Program-made: the position numbers and the translations under genes | In this document: piece by piece, positions 45,266 through 54,700 of the stretch | Layout of the letters: each line of letters starts with the position of its first letter | Position numbering within the stretch: the first letter of the stretch is position 1 | Source of the DNA: Brumicola pallidula DSM 14239 = ACAM 615 | GTDB taxonomy: Bacteria; Pseudomonadota; Gammaproteobacteria; Enterobacterales; Alteromonadaceae | Length of the DNA: 64,000 bases | Assembly (NCBI RefSeq): GCF_000428905.1 | Contig: NZ_AUAV01000016.1 | Location: 62,001-126,000 of the forward strand | Direction of reading: 5' to 3' | The notes under the pieces: model-generated | Told to the model about the DNA's origin: nothing | The model's input: only the letters and a program-made list of their open reading frames with translations | Database searches by the model: none

Positions 45266-45427
45266 ATGAAACCTCTACTAGGCAAAGTTGCGCTTGTCAC
45301 GGGAGCAAGTCGTGGTGTGGGAAAAGGGATTGCCCTTAGCTTGGGTGAAGCTGGCGCAACAGTCTACATCACAGGAAGAACAATAAAAGAAGGTAAATCA
45401 GCAGCATGCCTCTCGGGAACGATATAG
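45266..45427 (+). pseudogene. SDR oxidoreductase, N-terminal fragment
   Basis: Fifty-three codons start a classical short-chain dehydrogenase: GKVALVTGASRGVGKGIALS with the TGxxxGxG motif, then GATVYITGRT. The catalytic YxxxK part is absent and the sequence ends at a TAG after an unrelated tail. Confidence 0.75.
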
Positions 45428-45803
45428 ATGGCAAGCAACCGAGTCCTTTAAGTGCCTTAGATATTTAATGCTTTGCAATGTGGGCTAAAGAAAACATCGG
45501 GTATTGGTTGATGCTTGCGTCCGAGTTGTCGGATCTGCTGACATTAGAGTAGCAACTGGCAACTCGAATACTAGCCAGTGTCAGCTTCAGTCGCATCAAC
45601 AGTATCAGCATTACCTTCTTCTATAGCGCGCAATTCTGCTGCTACAAGTCAGACTTGCTTAATATTGATAAATAGCCTTAATCGAAGTACATTATTATCA
45701 ATAGATCAAGAATACTGTAATTTATTTGATTGATTCTCAAGACCATAATAATTGTAAGTTTGTAAAATAACTTTTGAATGCTAACGATAAAGGAAAGCTT
45801 GAT
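45428..45803. other. Gene-free stretch
   Basis: No gene is supported. On the minus strand a short frame around 45574-45650 reads AAELRAIEEGNADTVDATEA before a stop and may be the acidic end of a lost gene. The right end holds the AAAGGAAA ribosome site of the GNAT gene. Confidence 0.4.
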
Positions 45804-46580
45804 ATGACTAAGGCGACAGAAACTCTGATTGAACTTGGTAAAGACGTTATCTTATTTTGTCAAAACGGTCCAAACGCTCATTGTGTGATGCATAGCGGTG
45901 CATGGATTGCTTTTTCTGGTGTGCAGAAAGTTGCCGACCTCAACATGATCGGGATTACTGCTTCTGCGAGTAATAGTAAGTTTGATGAATTATTAAAAGA
46001 AGCAGAAAAACGAAATATTGATGCTGTTCTTTTTGTAGCTGCGGATGCAGTAAATGCCCTTAAATGGGCTGCTGAAAAAGGACTGGCGGCGGCTGGACAA
46101 GCTCCATTTATGGAGAAAATTATGACCTCATCGCCTGTAATAACCAGTAATGAAATAAAGGCCGAACTGTGTGATAGCAGTGAGGTTACTCTGGGTAACA
46201 GTCTGGCTGAGAAGGCTTTTAGTTTTCCTGAAGATAGCGTCAAACAAGCCATTCCTTTAAAAACTTATGATGATCCTGCTGTAGACCTTTGGATGGCTAA
46301 AACAGAAGATAATCAGCCCTTGGGCTGTGGCTCATTTGTTAGTGATGTTGATGGTGAACGTGTGGGTATTTATGCTATGGCAACGCCACCTAACGGTCAA
46401 CGCCGTGGTGGCGGACGTGCCGTCATTGAAAATGCAATGAAATACTATCAAGCTAAAGGCGTTAAACGTTTTACCCTTGCTGCCACAGAGGTTGGTTTTC
46501 CTTTATATCAAAAGCTAGGATTTGAAGTTGTTGCCGAGCCTTATGTCTTCATTTTAGGGTCTTCAACTCAGTTTCCTTAA
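45804..46580 (+). CDS. GNAT-family N-acetyltransferase
   Basis: A 258-residue protein. The C-terminal half is an acetyltransferase domain with the acetyl-CoA loop region MATPPNGQRRGGGRAVIENA and TEVGFPLYQKLGFEVV. The N-terminal half (about 1-130) is an additional domain of unknown role with GAWIAFSGVQKVADLNMIG. The ATG at 45804 has AAAGGAAA ten bases upstream; an earlier in-frame TTG at 45774 is less likely. The substrate is unknown. Confidence 0.82.
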   Translation: MTKATETLIELGKDVILFCQNGPNAHCVMHSGAWIAFSGVQKVADLNMIGITASASNSKFDELLKEAEKRNIDAVLFVAADAVNALKWAAEKGLAAAGQAPFMEKIMTSSPVITSNEIKAELCDSSEVTLGNSLAEKAFSFPEDSVKQAIPLKTYDDPAVDLWMAKTEDNQPLGCGSFVSDVDGERVGIYAMATPPNGQRRGGGRAVIENAMKYYQAKGVKRFTLAATEVGFPLYQKLGFEVVAEPYVFILGSSTQFP

Positions 46581-46717
46581 ACCGCGCTATTAAGATAATA
46601 GTAAAATAATGCCTATTGTGAACTGTGATCTTTGCCGACATAGCAGAATCAAGGCAATGTGCACTTTCCTTTCTTTCAGACATGCACTCAGTCTTTGTAT
46701 AGCTCAACAGCCTGTTT

Positions 46718-47434
46718 TTAACCCACGATTTTGGCCGTTGAAAACTGATATCTCATATTCCGATAAACACAAATATCAGTAATGCTGTCAGCCGCCTGAC
46801 GCGGTGCAGCTCGATAGTTTGTAGACACTCTATATTTGCCTTTAAGTTCACCTATACGGTGCCAACAATGACCATGCAGTAGCACTAAAGTGCCTTGTTT
46901 TGGTGACAACACAATTTGGTCATCGAAATCTTCAAACAATGGTCCTTGCGTTAATGCGCCTAGGCGATGAGAACCGGGACGAATGTATACTTGCCCTCCC
47001 AATTCATGGTCTACATCCATCGAGTAAACCAAACGGTTGAGATTAAACTGTGTGCTGTTTTCTGGCGGACAGTCTTGGTGCCAAGCTTGCCCTTTACTTC
47101 CTTCTTTGGAAAACATCACCATGCAATATTGATTTTTCCAGGCTTCGCCCAAAATCTGGCTGGTTAATTTTTTTAAGCGCATGTCATTTTCAAGCTTATC
47201 AAAAAGTTCATGACCTTGATTTTGCGGAAACCATGGGATCACCTCGGTTTTTGATAAATCAATAAAACGCTGGTCGTGCTCGTAGGCAGGCGAATCACCA
47301 AAATGAGACATAATAGAAGATTGTGTTTCAGACATTAACTTGGCGTCAAAAAAGCCTTCAATAACAATGAACCCTTGTTCCCAGAACAAGTTCGCCAATG
47401 CATCATAGTCAAGATTATTTGGAGTTGTAGTCAT
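46718..47434 (-). CDS. Phytanoyl-CoA dioxygenase (PhyH)-like oxygenase
   Basis: A 238-residue iron(II)/2-oxoglutarate-dependent oxygenase. The iron ligands fit WHQDCPP (HxD) and HGHCWHRI (distal His), and YRVSTNYR holds the Arg that binds 2-oxoglutarate. It lies just downstream of the GH3 gene on the same strand with 24 bases between them, so they may be co-transcribed. The substrate is unknown. Confidence 0.85.
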   Translation of the reverse strand: MTTTPNNLDYDALANLFWEQGFIVIEGFFDAKLMSETQSSIMSHFGDSPAYEHDQRFIDLSKTEVIPWFPQNQGHELFDKLENDMRLKKLTSQILGEAWKNQYCMVMFSKEGSKGQAWHQDCPPENSTQFNLNRLVYSMDVDHELGGQVYIRPGSHRLGALTQGPLFEDFDDQIVLSPKQGTLVLLHGHCWHRIGELKGKYRVSTNYRAAPRQAADSITDICVYRNMRYQFSTAKIVG

Positions 47435-47458
47435 TTATTTTTCTCTTTAGTCAAAGGT

Positions 47459-49276
47459 TCAATAATCCTGCAGTCCATAGCCAAACTTAAATAAAGCATG
47501 CTCGGCGTAGGGTGCAATAGGAATATCAGCAAACTCAACTGGCCATGAATAAGGTGATTTTCCAGTTGGCTTGAATCCATCTATGGCAAATAGGAAATCC
47601 GCTATACCGCCGCCTTCAGAACCAGGTAACCAAGCTGCAATAAACGCATCACTATTGTTTAAGTCCTGGTTAATCACCAAAACTCGACCAGAAATCAATA
47701 TCACGATTACTTTCTTATTGAGATTTTTACACCCTGTTATAAGTGCCTTGTGCTCATCACTTAACCATAATTCATCGCTGTCACCAACGCCTTCGGCATA
47801 TGGATTTTCACCTACAACAACAACTGCTTTTTGAGCTTGCATGCCCGCATAACATCCTTTTTCGGCGTATTCAACATTTGAGCTGACGGAATTTATACCC
47901 TCAAGGATCGTGGTGGCTCCCGCATAACTGTGTGTTTGCCCTTGCCAGTTAATAGACCAACCACCGCTTTGCAAACCACTATTGTTGGCGTGAGTACCGA
48001 CAACCGCGATGGGTTCGGAGGCATCTAATGGTAATGCTTGATTGTCATTTTTGAGCAATACCAACGATTCTCTTACGGCCTGACGGGCCACTGCTCGGTG
48101 TGCTTTTGAGCCAACACTGAGACTCAATTCTCTTTTTGCAAAGGGCTCAGAGAAAAGCCCTAAACTAAATTTCATCGCTAAAATTCGCTGCACTGCATCA
48201 TCAATTCGACTCATAGGTACGGTTTGGTCGATAATAGAAAGTTTTAATTTGCTCATGAACTCTTCATGATTGCCCGGTTGCATAGCCATATCAATACCGG
48301 CATTGATAACCTTGTGAGGCTCACCAAAACGCAATCCTCCATTCCAGTCAGTAAGCACCACTCCCTGAAAGCCTAACTCATTTTTCAACACATCGGTAAC
48401 CAAATGCGTATGTTGATGCATATTCAGGCCGTTATATGAATTAAATCCAACCATGATCGCAGCAACCCCCTGATCCACTGCGGCAGCATAAGGAGGCAAA
48501 TAGCGTTCTCGCATTAACTCGTCGGTCATGACTGCATTGCCACCTTCAACACCACCCTCGGTTGCACCGTCACCAATGAAGTGTTTTGCTGTTGCGGCAA
48601 TGGTATTTCGGTTTGCTAAATTACTGCCTTGATGTCCGCGAACTGAAGCAATAACGGCTGCTGTGGTAAGATCTCTATCTTCTGTAAAACCTTCATATAC
48701 CCTTCCCCAATGCTCATGTTGTGGCATCGCAATACAAGGTGAAAATGTCCAATTAAAACCGGTGCCAGCAACTTCTGAAGCGGTAATTTGCGCAGCCTGT
48801 TTAATCAGTCCAAGGTTCCTAGTGGCGGCCATACCGATATTGTGTGGGAATATCACAGCTCCTTCAAAGGTATTTTGTCCGTGCACGGCATCCACCGCAA
48901 TTAGCAAAGGAATACCTAAACGGGTTTGCAATGCACTGGATTGAAATTCATCAAATTTATTCACCCAGTCTATAGCGTTAGGACCCGGAGTAGGACCTTG
49001 TGTATGAATGATAGAACCGATATTTTTAGCACGGATAACCTCAGGGGAGACATTGTTATGCCAGACTGATTGGGTCATCTGACCAATTTTTTCATCCAAG
49101 GTCATTTCGGCTATTAACGCTTCAATCATATCGTCATAAGACTTGAACTGACACAAATCAAATTTTTGAGTACCCCATTCACAGATGACATCTACCTCAG
49201 ATTCAGTTTTATTTGAGCGTAGATTAGTGCAGCCAGCTATCATTAATAGCAAGGTTAGTATTAGTGCTGTTCTCAT
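47459..49276 (-). CDS. Glycoside hydrolase family 3 lipoprotein (beta-glucosidase-like)
   Basis: A 605-residue exported enzyme. The N-terminus is a lipoprotein signal (ALILTLLLMIAGC), so it is probably tethered to the outer membrane. The GH3 N-terminal barrel has AVDAVHGQNTFEGAVIFPHN and the nucleophile Asp in VLTDWNGG; the second domain has ESLVLLKNDNQALPLD and WLPGSEGGGIADFLF. It would release glucose from beta-glucans or oligosaccharides. The length fits two-domain GH3 enzymes without a fibronectin domain. Ten 13-bp tandem repeats lie just upstream of its start. Confidence 0.92.
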   Translation of the reverse strand: MRTALILTLLLMIAGCTNLRSNKTESEVDVICEWGTQKFDLCQFKSYDDMIEALIAEMTLDEKIGQMTQSVWHNNVSPEVIRAKNIGSIIHTQGPTPGPNAIDWVNKFDEFQSSALQTRLGIPLLIAVDAVHGQNTFEGAVIFPHNIGMAATRNLGLIKQAAQITASEVAGTGFNWTFSPCIAMPQHEHWGRVYEGFTEDRDLTTAAVIASVRGHQGSNLANRNTIAATAKHFIGDGATEGGVEGGNAVMTDELMRERYLPPYAAAVDQGVAAIMVGFNSYNGLNMHQHTHLVTDVLKNELGFQGVVLTDWNGGLRFGEPHKVINAGIDMAMQPGNHEEFMSKLKLSIIDQTVPMSRIDDAVQRILAMKFSLGLFSEPFAKRELSLSVGSKAHRAVARQAVRESLVLLKNDNQALPLDASEPIAVVGTHANNSGLQSGGWSINWQGQTHSYAGATTILEGINSVSSNVEYAEKGCYAGMQAQKAVVVVGENPYAEGVGDSDELWLSDEHKALITGCKNLNKKVIVILISGRVLVINQDLNNSDAFIAAWLPGSEGGGIADFLFAIDGFKPTGKSPYSWPVEFADIPIAPYAEHALFKFGYGLQDY

Positions 49277-49300
49277 GCATTTTCCAGTGTTAATTTTTAT

Positions 49301-49430
49301 TCAATAAAACGACTCAATAAAAGCAGTTAATAGAAGCTGTCAATAGAAGCTGTCAATAGAAGCTGTCAATAAAAGCGGTCAATAAAAGCGGTCAATAAAA
49401 GCGGTCAATAAAAGCGGTCAATAAAAGCGG
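49301..49430. repeat. Ten 13-bp tandem repeats upstream of the GH3 gene
   Basis: Consecutive units are TCAATAAAACGAC, TCAATAAAAGCAG, TTAATAGAAGCTG, TCAATAGAAGCTG twice and TCAATAAAAGCGG five times, with a partial unit after. They begin 24 bases before the GH3 start codon, in its leader or promoter region, and copy number could vary by slippage. Confidence 0.95.
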
Positions 49431-49472
49431 TCAATTCGAGTACGCAAAGCATAAAATCAGCGAATTGCTTAC

Positions 49473-50354
49473 CTAGTCGCTCGTCAATATATCGAATTTG
49501 AGTTGATTAATCGCATTTAGTACTAATATTTTTTCTTGAGAACTAATTTTAAAGGTATTTGCTTTTATAAACTCAGGTGACTCATATAATTCAACCAGTA
49601 CAGCGTTGAACTTGTCTAACCAAGCTTTACTTGCGTCAGTCTTGTTACACATTAAATGCCCAGTAGATATGGGCTCAGTGCCATCAATTCTATACGATAA
49701 TAAATCAAAGGGTTGCATTTCGCTTTCGAATTCGGCAACTTCAGATGGAAATAAAATAGCATAGTTGGTTCTGCCTCGTTCAATCATTTTCGCTGAGCTT
49801 CCGTGTGACGTTAGTCCCTTAATAATGATCTTATTTTTGCTCGGTATCTTCCTTAAGGCAGCATCAACTAACTCACCATAACTGATGTCTTGCCAAAGCA
49901 ATATGGTGTTTTGATTGTCATTGAACAATGAGGTTATATTTTTTATCTCACCGTCTTCATTTAGCAGGTCAACAGAAAGAGCTTGCATTCCTGGTCGCAA
50001 ATAAAGTCGATTTGTCGACAAAAAACTGATCGGTAATGAAAAATAATAGTTATCTAAACGTTCGGCTGTCTTAAGTTTGAACAAGGCACACTTCGATTGT
50101 TCTGTGTCGATATCTAATTCAGCTAAGAGTCGGATAGTAGGGAGAAACTTAAGAGCAGCGTGACGCGTAATATTTTGCATGAACAAAAGGGTGGTCGCTG
50201 ACACTGCGTTTTTAGCTTGTTGAGTTTCGTAGGTTTTAACAAAGGGAAGATAATCAAAGTAAATAGTCGGTTTATTTTCTGCATTTATGGTCGAGGCGGA
50301 TGCATTACTTATGAAAACAAACAAAAGTAATGGGAAAAGCTTTATCAAGCCCAT
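49473..50354 (-). CDS. Periplasmic solute-binding-like protein
   Basis: A 293-residue protein with a signal peptide (LFPLLLFVFISNASASTINA). The rest has the two-lobe pattern of extracellular solute-binding protein family 3: YFSLPISFLSTNRLYLRPGM, then NYAILFPSEVAEFE. No transporter genes are next to it, so it may serve a sensor or be an orphan. Two cysteines (SKCALF and LMCNK) could form a disulfide. Confidence 0.72.
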   Translation of the reverse strand: MGLIKLFPLLLFVFISNASASTINAENKPTIYFDYLPFVKTYETQQAKNAVSATTLLFMQNITRHAALKFLPTIRLLAELDIDTEQSKCALFKLKTAERLDNYYFSLPISFLSTNRLYLRPGMQALSVDLLNEDGEIKNITSLFNDNQNTILLWQDISYGELVDAALRKIPSKNKIIIKGLTSHGSSAKMIERGRTNYAILFPSEVAEFESEMQPFDLLSYRIDGTEPISTGHLMCNKTDASKAWLDKFNAVLVELYESPEFIKANTFKISSQEKILVLNAINQLKFDILTSD

Positions 50355-50692
50355 CTTTTATCAAAACTCAAATTAAACAAATTAATCACTCTCCGTATCC
50401 TTCATGAATAATACCTATATGACAATTTTGTAATGACCCATTTACGCTGCCTTTACCCAGTTTACGTGGCACCTTCGGATTTTACAATCAACAATATATG
50501 GTGAGTTTTCAATCAACAATATATGGTGAGTTTTCAATCAACACAAGCTGCTATTCAAGGTTAATATAAGTAGGCTGCTAAGATAAAGATAGACTCATAT
50601 GCATTTTTGTTCTAGCGTTTAGTTTAGCTCAATTAATACCGTAACGGGTTTCAATTATATTGAAAAAATAATAAAAAATAAGGGTTCACAAA
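50355..50692. other. Intergenic stretch with a 25-bp direct repeat
   Basis: Positions 50485-50543 hold 2.4 copies of a 25-bp unit (CAATCAACAATATATGGTGA plus GTTTT). The rest contains the divergent promoters of the binding-protein gene and the hydrolase gene. No gene is seen. Confidence 0.6.
50485..50543. repeat. 25-bp tandem repeat, 2.4 copies
   Basis: Units at 50485-50509 and 50510-50534 are identical and a third begins at 50535. They lie between divergent genes and may be a recent slippage product. Confidence 0.9.
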
Positions 50693-51649
50693 GTGTCTAG
50701 ATTTTTAAAGTATTGTCTGTATCTGTTTTTAATACTAGCAGCTTGCCTTGCCGCGTATATTTATATTAACAGTGCCCCCGACAAGTCTGTAGAAGAACTC
50801 AGCCAACGATGGGCTCAAGAGCCTTCGCAATTTGTAAATATTGCGGGTATGAACATTCACTTAAGAGACGAAGGCCCCAAAAATGATCAAGACCCTATTG
50901 TTTTAATACATGGCACAAGTGCGTCATTGCATACTTGGGATGGTTGGGTTGAGGCATTAAAAGAGGATCGCCGAGTTATTCGTTTTGATTTACCTGGATT
51001 TGGTTTAACCGGGCCAGATCCAAAAAATAATTACAAAATTGAGCATTATGCTGATGTGGTTGTCGCTGTACTAGACCAATTAAACGTTAAAAAATGTGTG
51101 TTAGCTGGTAATTCTTTAGGTGGTTATGTTGCTTGGGCAACGGCGGTTCTGCATTCTGAAAGAGTATCTTCATTGGTCTTAGTCGATGCCAGTGGATATC
51201 CCTTTAAGCCTGAATCGATTCCACTTGCCTTTAGATTGTCACAAAATCCGATAACCAGTGTGTTGTTAAAAAACGTTCTACCTAAATCACTGGTCGCGCA
51301 AAGTGTTAAGAATGTTTATGGAAATCCAGATTTGGTAAGCGATGAATTAGTTGATCGATACTACGATCTATCTCTTCGAGAGGGCAACCGTGATGCGTTG
51401 CAAGCGCGTTTTAAACAATCGTTCCCCGGGCTTTTAGTTGATAAGATTACAACGATTAATGTACCAACGCTGATCATATGGGGAGGGATGGACCGATTGA
51501 TCCCGCCAAAGTGGGGGAAAAGATTCAATCAAGACATAGCAGACAGCCAATTGATTGTCTTTGATGAGTTAGGCCATGTACCTCATGAAGAAGATCCTCA
51601 ATCAACCGTATTGGCGGTAAAACGTTTTTTGGAAGATATTAAGTATTGA
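50693..51649 (+). CDS. Alpha/beta hydrolase with N-terminal membrane anchor
   Basis: A 318-residue alpha/beta-hydrolase. A membrane helix lies at about 5-25 (YCLYLFLILAACLAAYIYI). The oxyanion region is VLIHGTSAS, the nucleophile elbow AGNSLGGYV, the acid is in IWGGMDRLIPP and the His in ELGHVPHEE, so the triad is complete. It probably faces the periplasm. The start is GTG. The substrate is unknown; haloalkane dehalogenase-like and esterase-like relatives are possible. Confidence 0.87.
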   Translation: MSRFLKYCLYLFLILAACLAAYIYINSAPDKSVEELSQRWAQEPSQFVNIAGMNIHLRDEGPKNDQDPIVLIHGTSASLHTWDGWVEALKEDRRVIRFDLPGFGLTGPDPKNNYKIEHYADVVVAVLDQLNVKKCVLAGNSLGGYVAWATAVLHSERVSSLVLVDASGYPFKPESIPLAFRLSQNPITSVLLKNVLPKSLVAQSVKNVYGNPDLVSDELVDRYYDLSLREGNRDALQARFKQSFPGLLVDKITTINVPTLIIWGGMDRLIPPKWGKRFNQDIADSQLIVFDELGHVPHEEDPQSTVLAVKRFLEDIKY

Positions 51650-51727
51650 CCTATGTTACAGGTACCGACAGGATGATAAACCAGACCAAGGCGTCATAGC
51701 ACAAGCGACACAATTAGTTGCTCAAGC

Positions 51728-54700
51728 TTAAAACGTCTGTTTGAGTAAATTCAACATATCATCTACCGATAGCTTAGTAACTGCCTCGTTCCCCGACAAA
51801 AGCTTGTCTGCTAAGTCTCGTTTATGTTTGTGCAAGGCGACAATTTTCTCTTCAATCGTATTTTTGGCTATTAATCTGTAAATGGTAACGGGTCGTTTTT
51901 GCCCTATACGGTGGGCCCGGTCAGAAGCTTGCTCCTCCACCGCAGGGTTCCACCAAGGGTCCATGTGTATAACGTAGTCAGCGGCGGTTAAGTTTAAGCC
52001 TGACCCGCCTGCTTTTAGGCTAATTAAAAATATATCTCCTTCACCACTTTGAAATGCATTAACGCGTTTTTGTCTGTCTTTTTGTGGGGTTGAACCATCT
52101 AAGTATTGGTAGCTAAATCCTTTAGCCTCAATGTGTTTTTTTATCAATTGTAAGTGCCCAACGAACTGACTAAAAATAAGTGCTTTGTGATTGTTGACCT
52201 TGAGTTCATCTAATAATTCACTAAGCGCTGCTAATTTGGCGCTGGGTATGTCGGTTTCGGCCATGACTAATTTAGGGTTGCAGCAAGCTTGACGCAGTTT
52301 CACTAACTCGGCGAGCATTCGAATACGCTGTTCTCCGGGGTTGGCTTGCTGCCCACTTTGGCTAATGTTGTCTATCGCGTTGAGTCGCAATGCTTCATAA
52401 AAATCGCGCTCTTTGGGGCTCATTTCTACTTGAATATTAATCTCTGTACGCGGCGGCAATTCAGTTAATACTTGGTTTTTCATTCGGCGTAAAATGAAGG
52501 GTTGAATCAAGGTTTTTAGCCCTTGGCTAGCTTTGCGCGCGGCCAATTTGTCTTCTTTTGCGTTTTCAATAGGGCTTGAGAAGCGTTCACCAAAGCGTTT
52601 TAGGTTGCCGAGTAAACCCGGGTTAATAAAGCGAAACAAGCTCCACAGTTCGGTTAGGTCGTTTTCAATCGGCGTGCCGGTGGTAATCATCTTAAACTCG
52701 CCTTTTAATGCCATAGCGGCTTTAGTGCGTTTGGTTAATGGGTTTTTTAGCGCTTGGGCTTCGTCGGCCACGATGGTGTGCCATTGTACTGTTTTGAGTA
52801 TGTTAGTTTCGCGTTGTAATAATCCATAACTGATGATTACGCAGTCGAATGGGTTTAAATCGTTTAATAAACCCATTCTTTGCTCAGTATTAGTTGAGTC
52901 TGCAAATAATTTTATGTTCAGTGTGGGGGTAAATTTGATGGCTTCTTGGTGCCAGTTAAAGCAGACTGATGTCGGTGCAATAACTAAACTCGGCCCTTGG
53001 CCAGCCCGAGATAATAAAACCGCAAGCGCTTGTAAAGTTTTACCCAAGCCCATATCGTCGGCTAAACAGGCGCCTGCCCCCCAGTGCGCTAAACGTGATG
53101 CCCAGTCGAACCCCTCTAATTGGTAGTCGCGCAATTGAGCTTGAAAGGTTGAAGGAATTTTCGGTTCAATGGTATTTGCTTGACGCATTTTTCGAGTTTG
53201 CTGATCCCAAGCATGAATCGTTTTCATGCGCATGCCAGCAGTGGCTTCTTCTATTTGCAAGCTGGCGAGTGGGTGAAATTTACCGTCGTCGGTAAGTTGA
53301 TTGATTTGATCGAGTTTATGGCGTAAATCGTCAGACAAAGCGAGTATTTGATCCGCGCCAAGTTGAATAAAGCGTCCGTTACTATTTTTAACCAGTTCTA
53401 GTAGTTTTCGCAGTTCAATTACCTGCTCATTGCTTACGTGCAAGTCGCCTGTAATATCAAACCATTCACTTTTTTTACTAACAGATAACTGCAGATGCTG
53501 GCTGTCTAGTTTCTTAGTTAAGCTCACTTTTTTGCCTTTCGGCCAGCGCAGCACGACGTCAAAGCTTGCTCGCGTAATGGCCTCTTCCAACTGCTGGAGA
53601 GCGCCAAGTGCAGTTTGTAAATCGTCTAATAGTAAAACATTATCGGGCATATTCAAAAAGGCGGGACATGCTTGGTCGAGTTGGTCCAGTAATGCTTCCT
53701 CGCGCATCAAGTCGCGCTGCGTAGCAATACGCTTACCGTTTATATCGGTTGTTAAGCTCGCATTGCCAGCCCCAGGCTTAAATGCGGGCCCGTTCTGACC
53801 AAATGGCATCACTACACAAGTAAATGCTAGCCCGTTTTGCGTTGGCTGAATATTAACCACTAAATTCGGATCGCACTGATGCGTTTCTAAGCCGGTATCA
53901 AGTTCTGAAATATCTGACTGTATATTCAAAAAAGGAGCGACAGCTGATATGCCAACGAGTACCTTTTGTTTTGCACTGATGGGAATCAGCAAACCACCTT
54001 CACCAATTATTTTAGCAACCTTAAGGTGCTCAGGTGAAAATACCGTGAGCTGATAGTGGGTATCTGAAATAGACTTTAGGTTGTAAACCTGCTGTGCTTG
54101 GTCATATTCGTGTTCTTGGTGATCATCTATATCTTCCGATAAATCGGCAATACTTAAACAAAGTTGGTCGCCCTGCTGGCTAACTAGCAGTTCTGGTTCA
54201 CGCTTAGTAAGCTCAATTGTTTGCGTTAAGTCGTCAGACTTGTATAAATTATCTATTCCAACAGCCGCATCGAGTGCCGATAACCCCTGCAATGAATATT
54301 CAAGTTTGGAGTAATAACCCCAACTTTGATGAGCCGCAATGGCACGGCAAATTTTTTTATCGCTATCACTGAAGTAGCCAAATAGTTCGGTTTCTTCTTT
54401 TAAGCGTTTTAGCGATATGACACGTCCTTTGCTCCAGCCTGCTTTATTCAATTTTTGCTCGCGGGCCATCAAGCTGTTGCCATAATCCTGCACAAGTTCC
54501 CAAATCAATCGGACTGGCTTAGTTACTGTTTCAGTATGGGCTGTTAGCGCTTTTTCTGTATTCGGGTTAAGCGCAATTAATTTATCGAGGGCTAAATCCC
54601 ATTGTGATTTGGTTTCAATAAGAGCGGTAATATCGATCAGTTTTGATTTACTGATGGCTTGTTTATTGCTGAAACGGGCTGCCATTTGCTCACATAGATT

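Noticed and set aside
49301-49430. CRISPR array
   Set aside because: The units are 13 bp and directly adjacent, with no spacers and no cas genes nearby.
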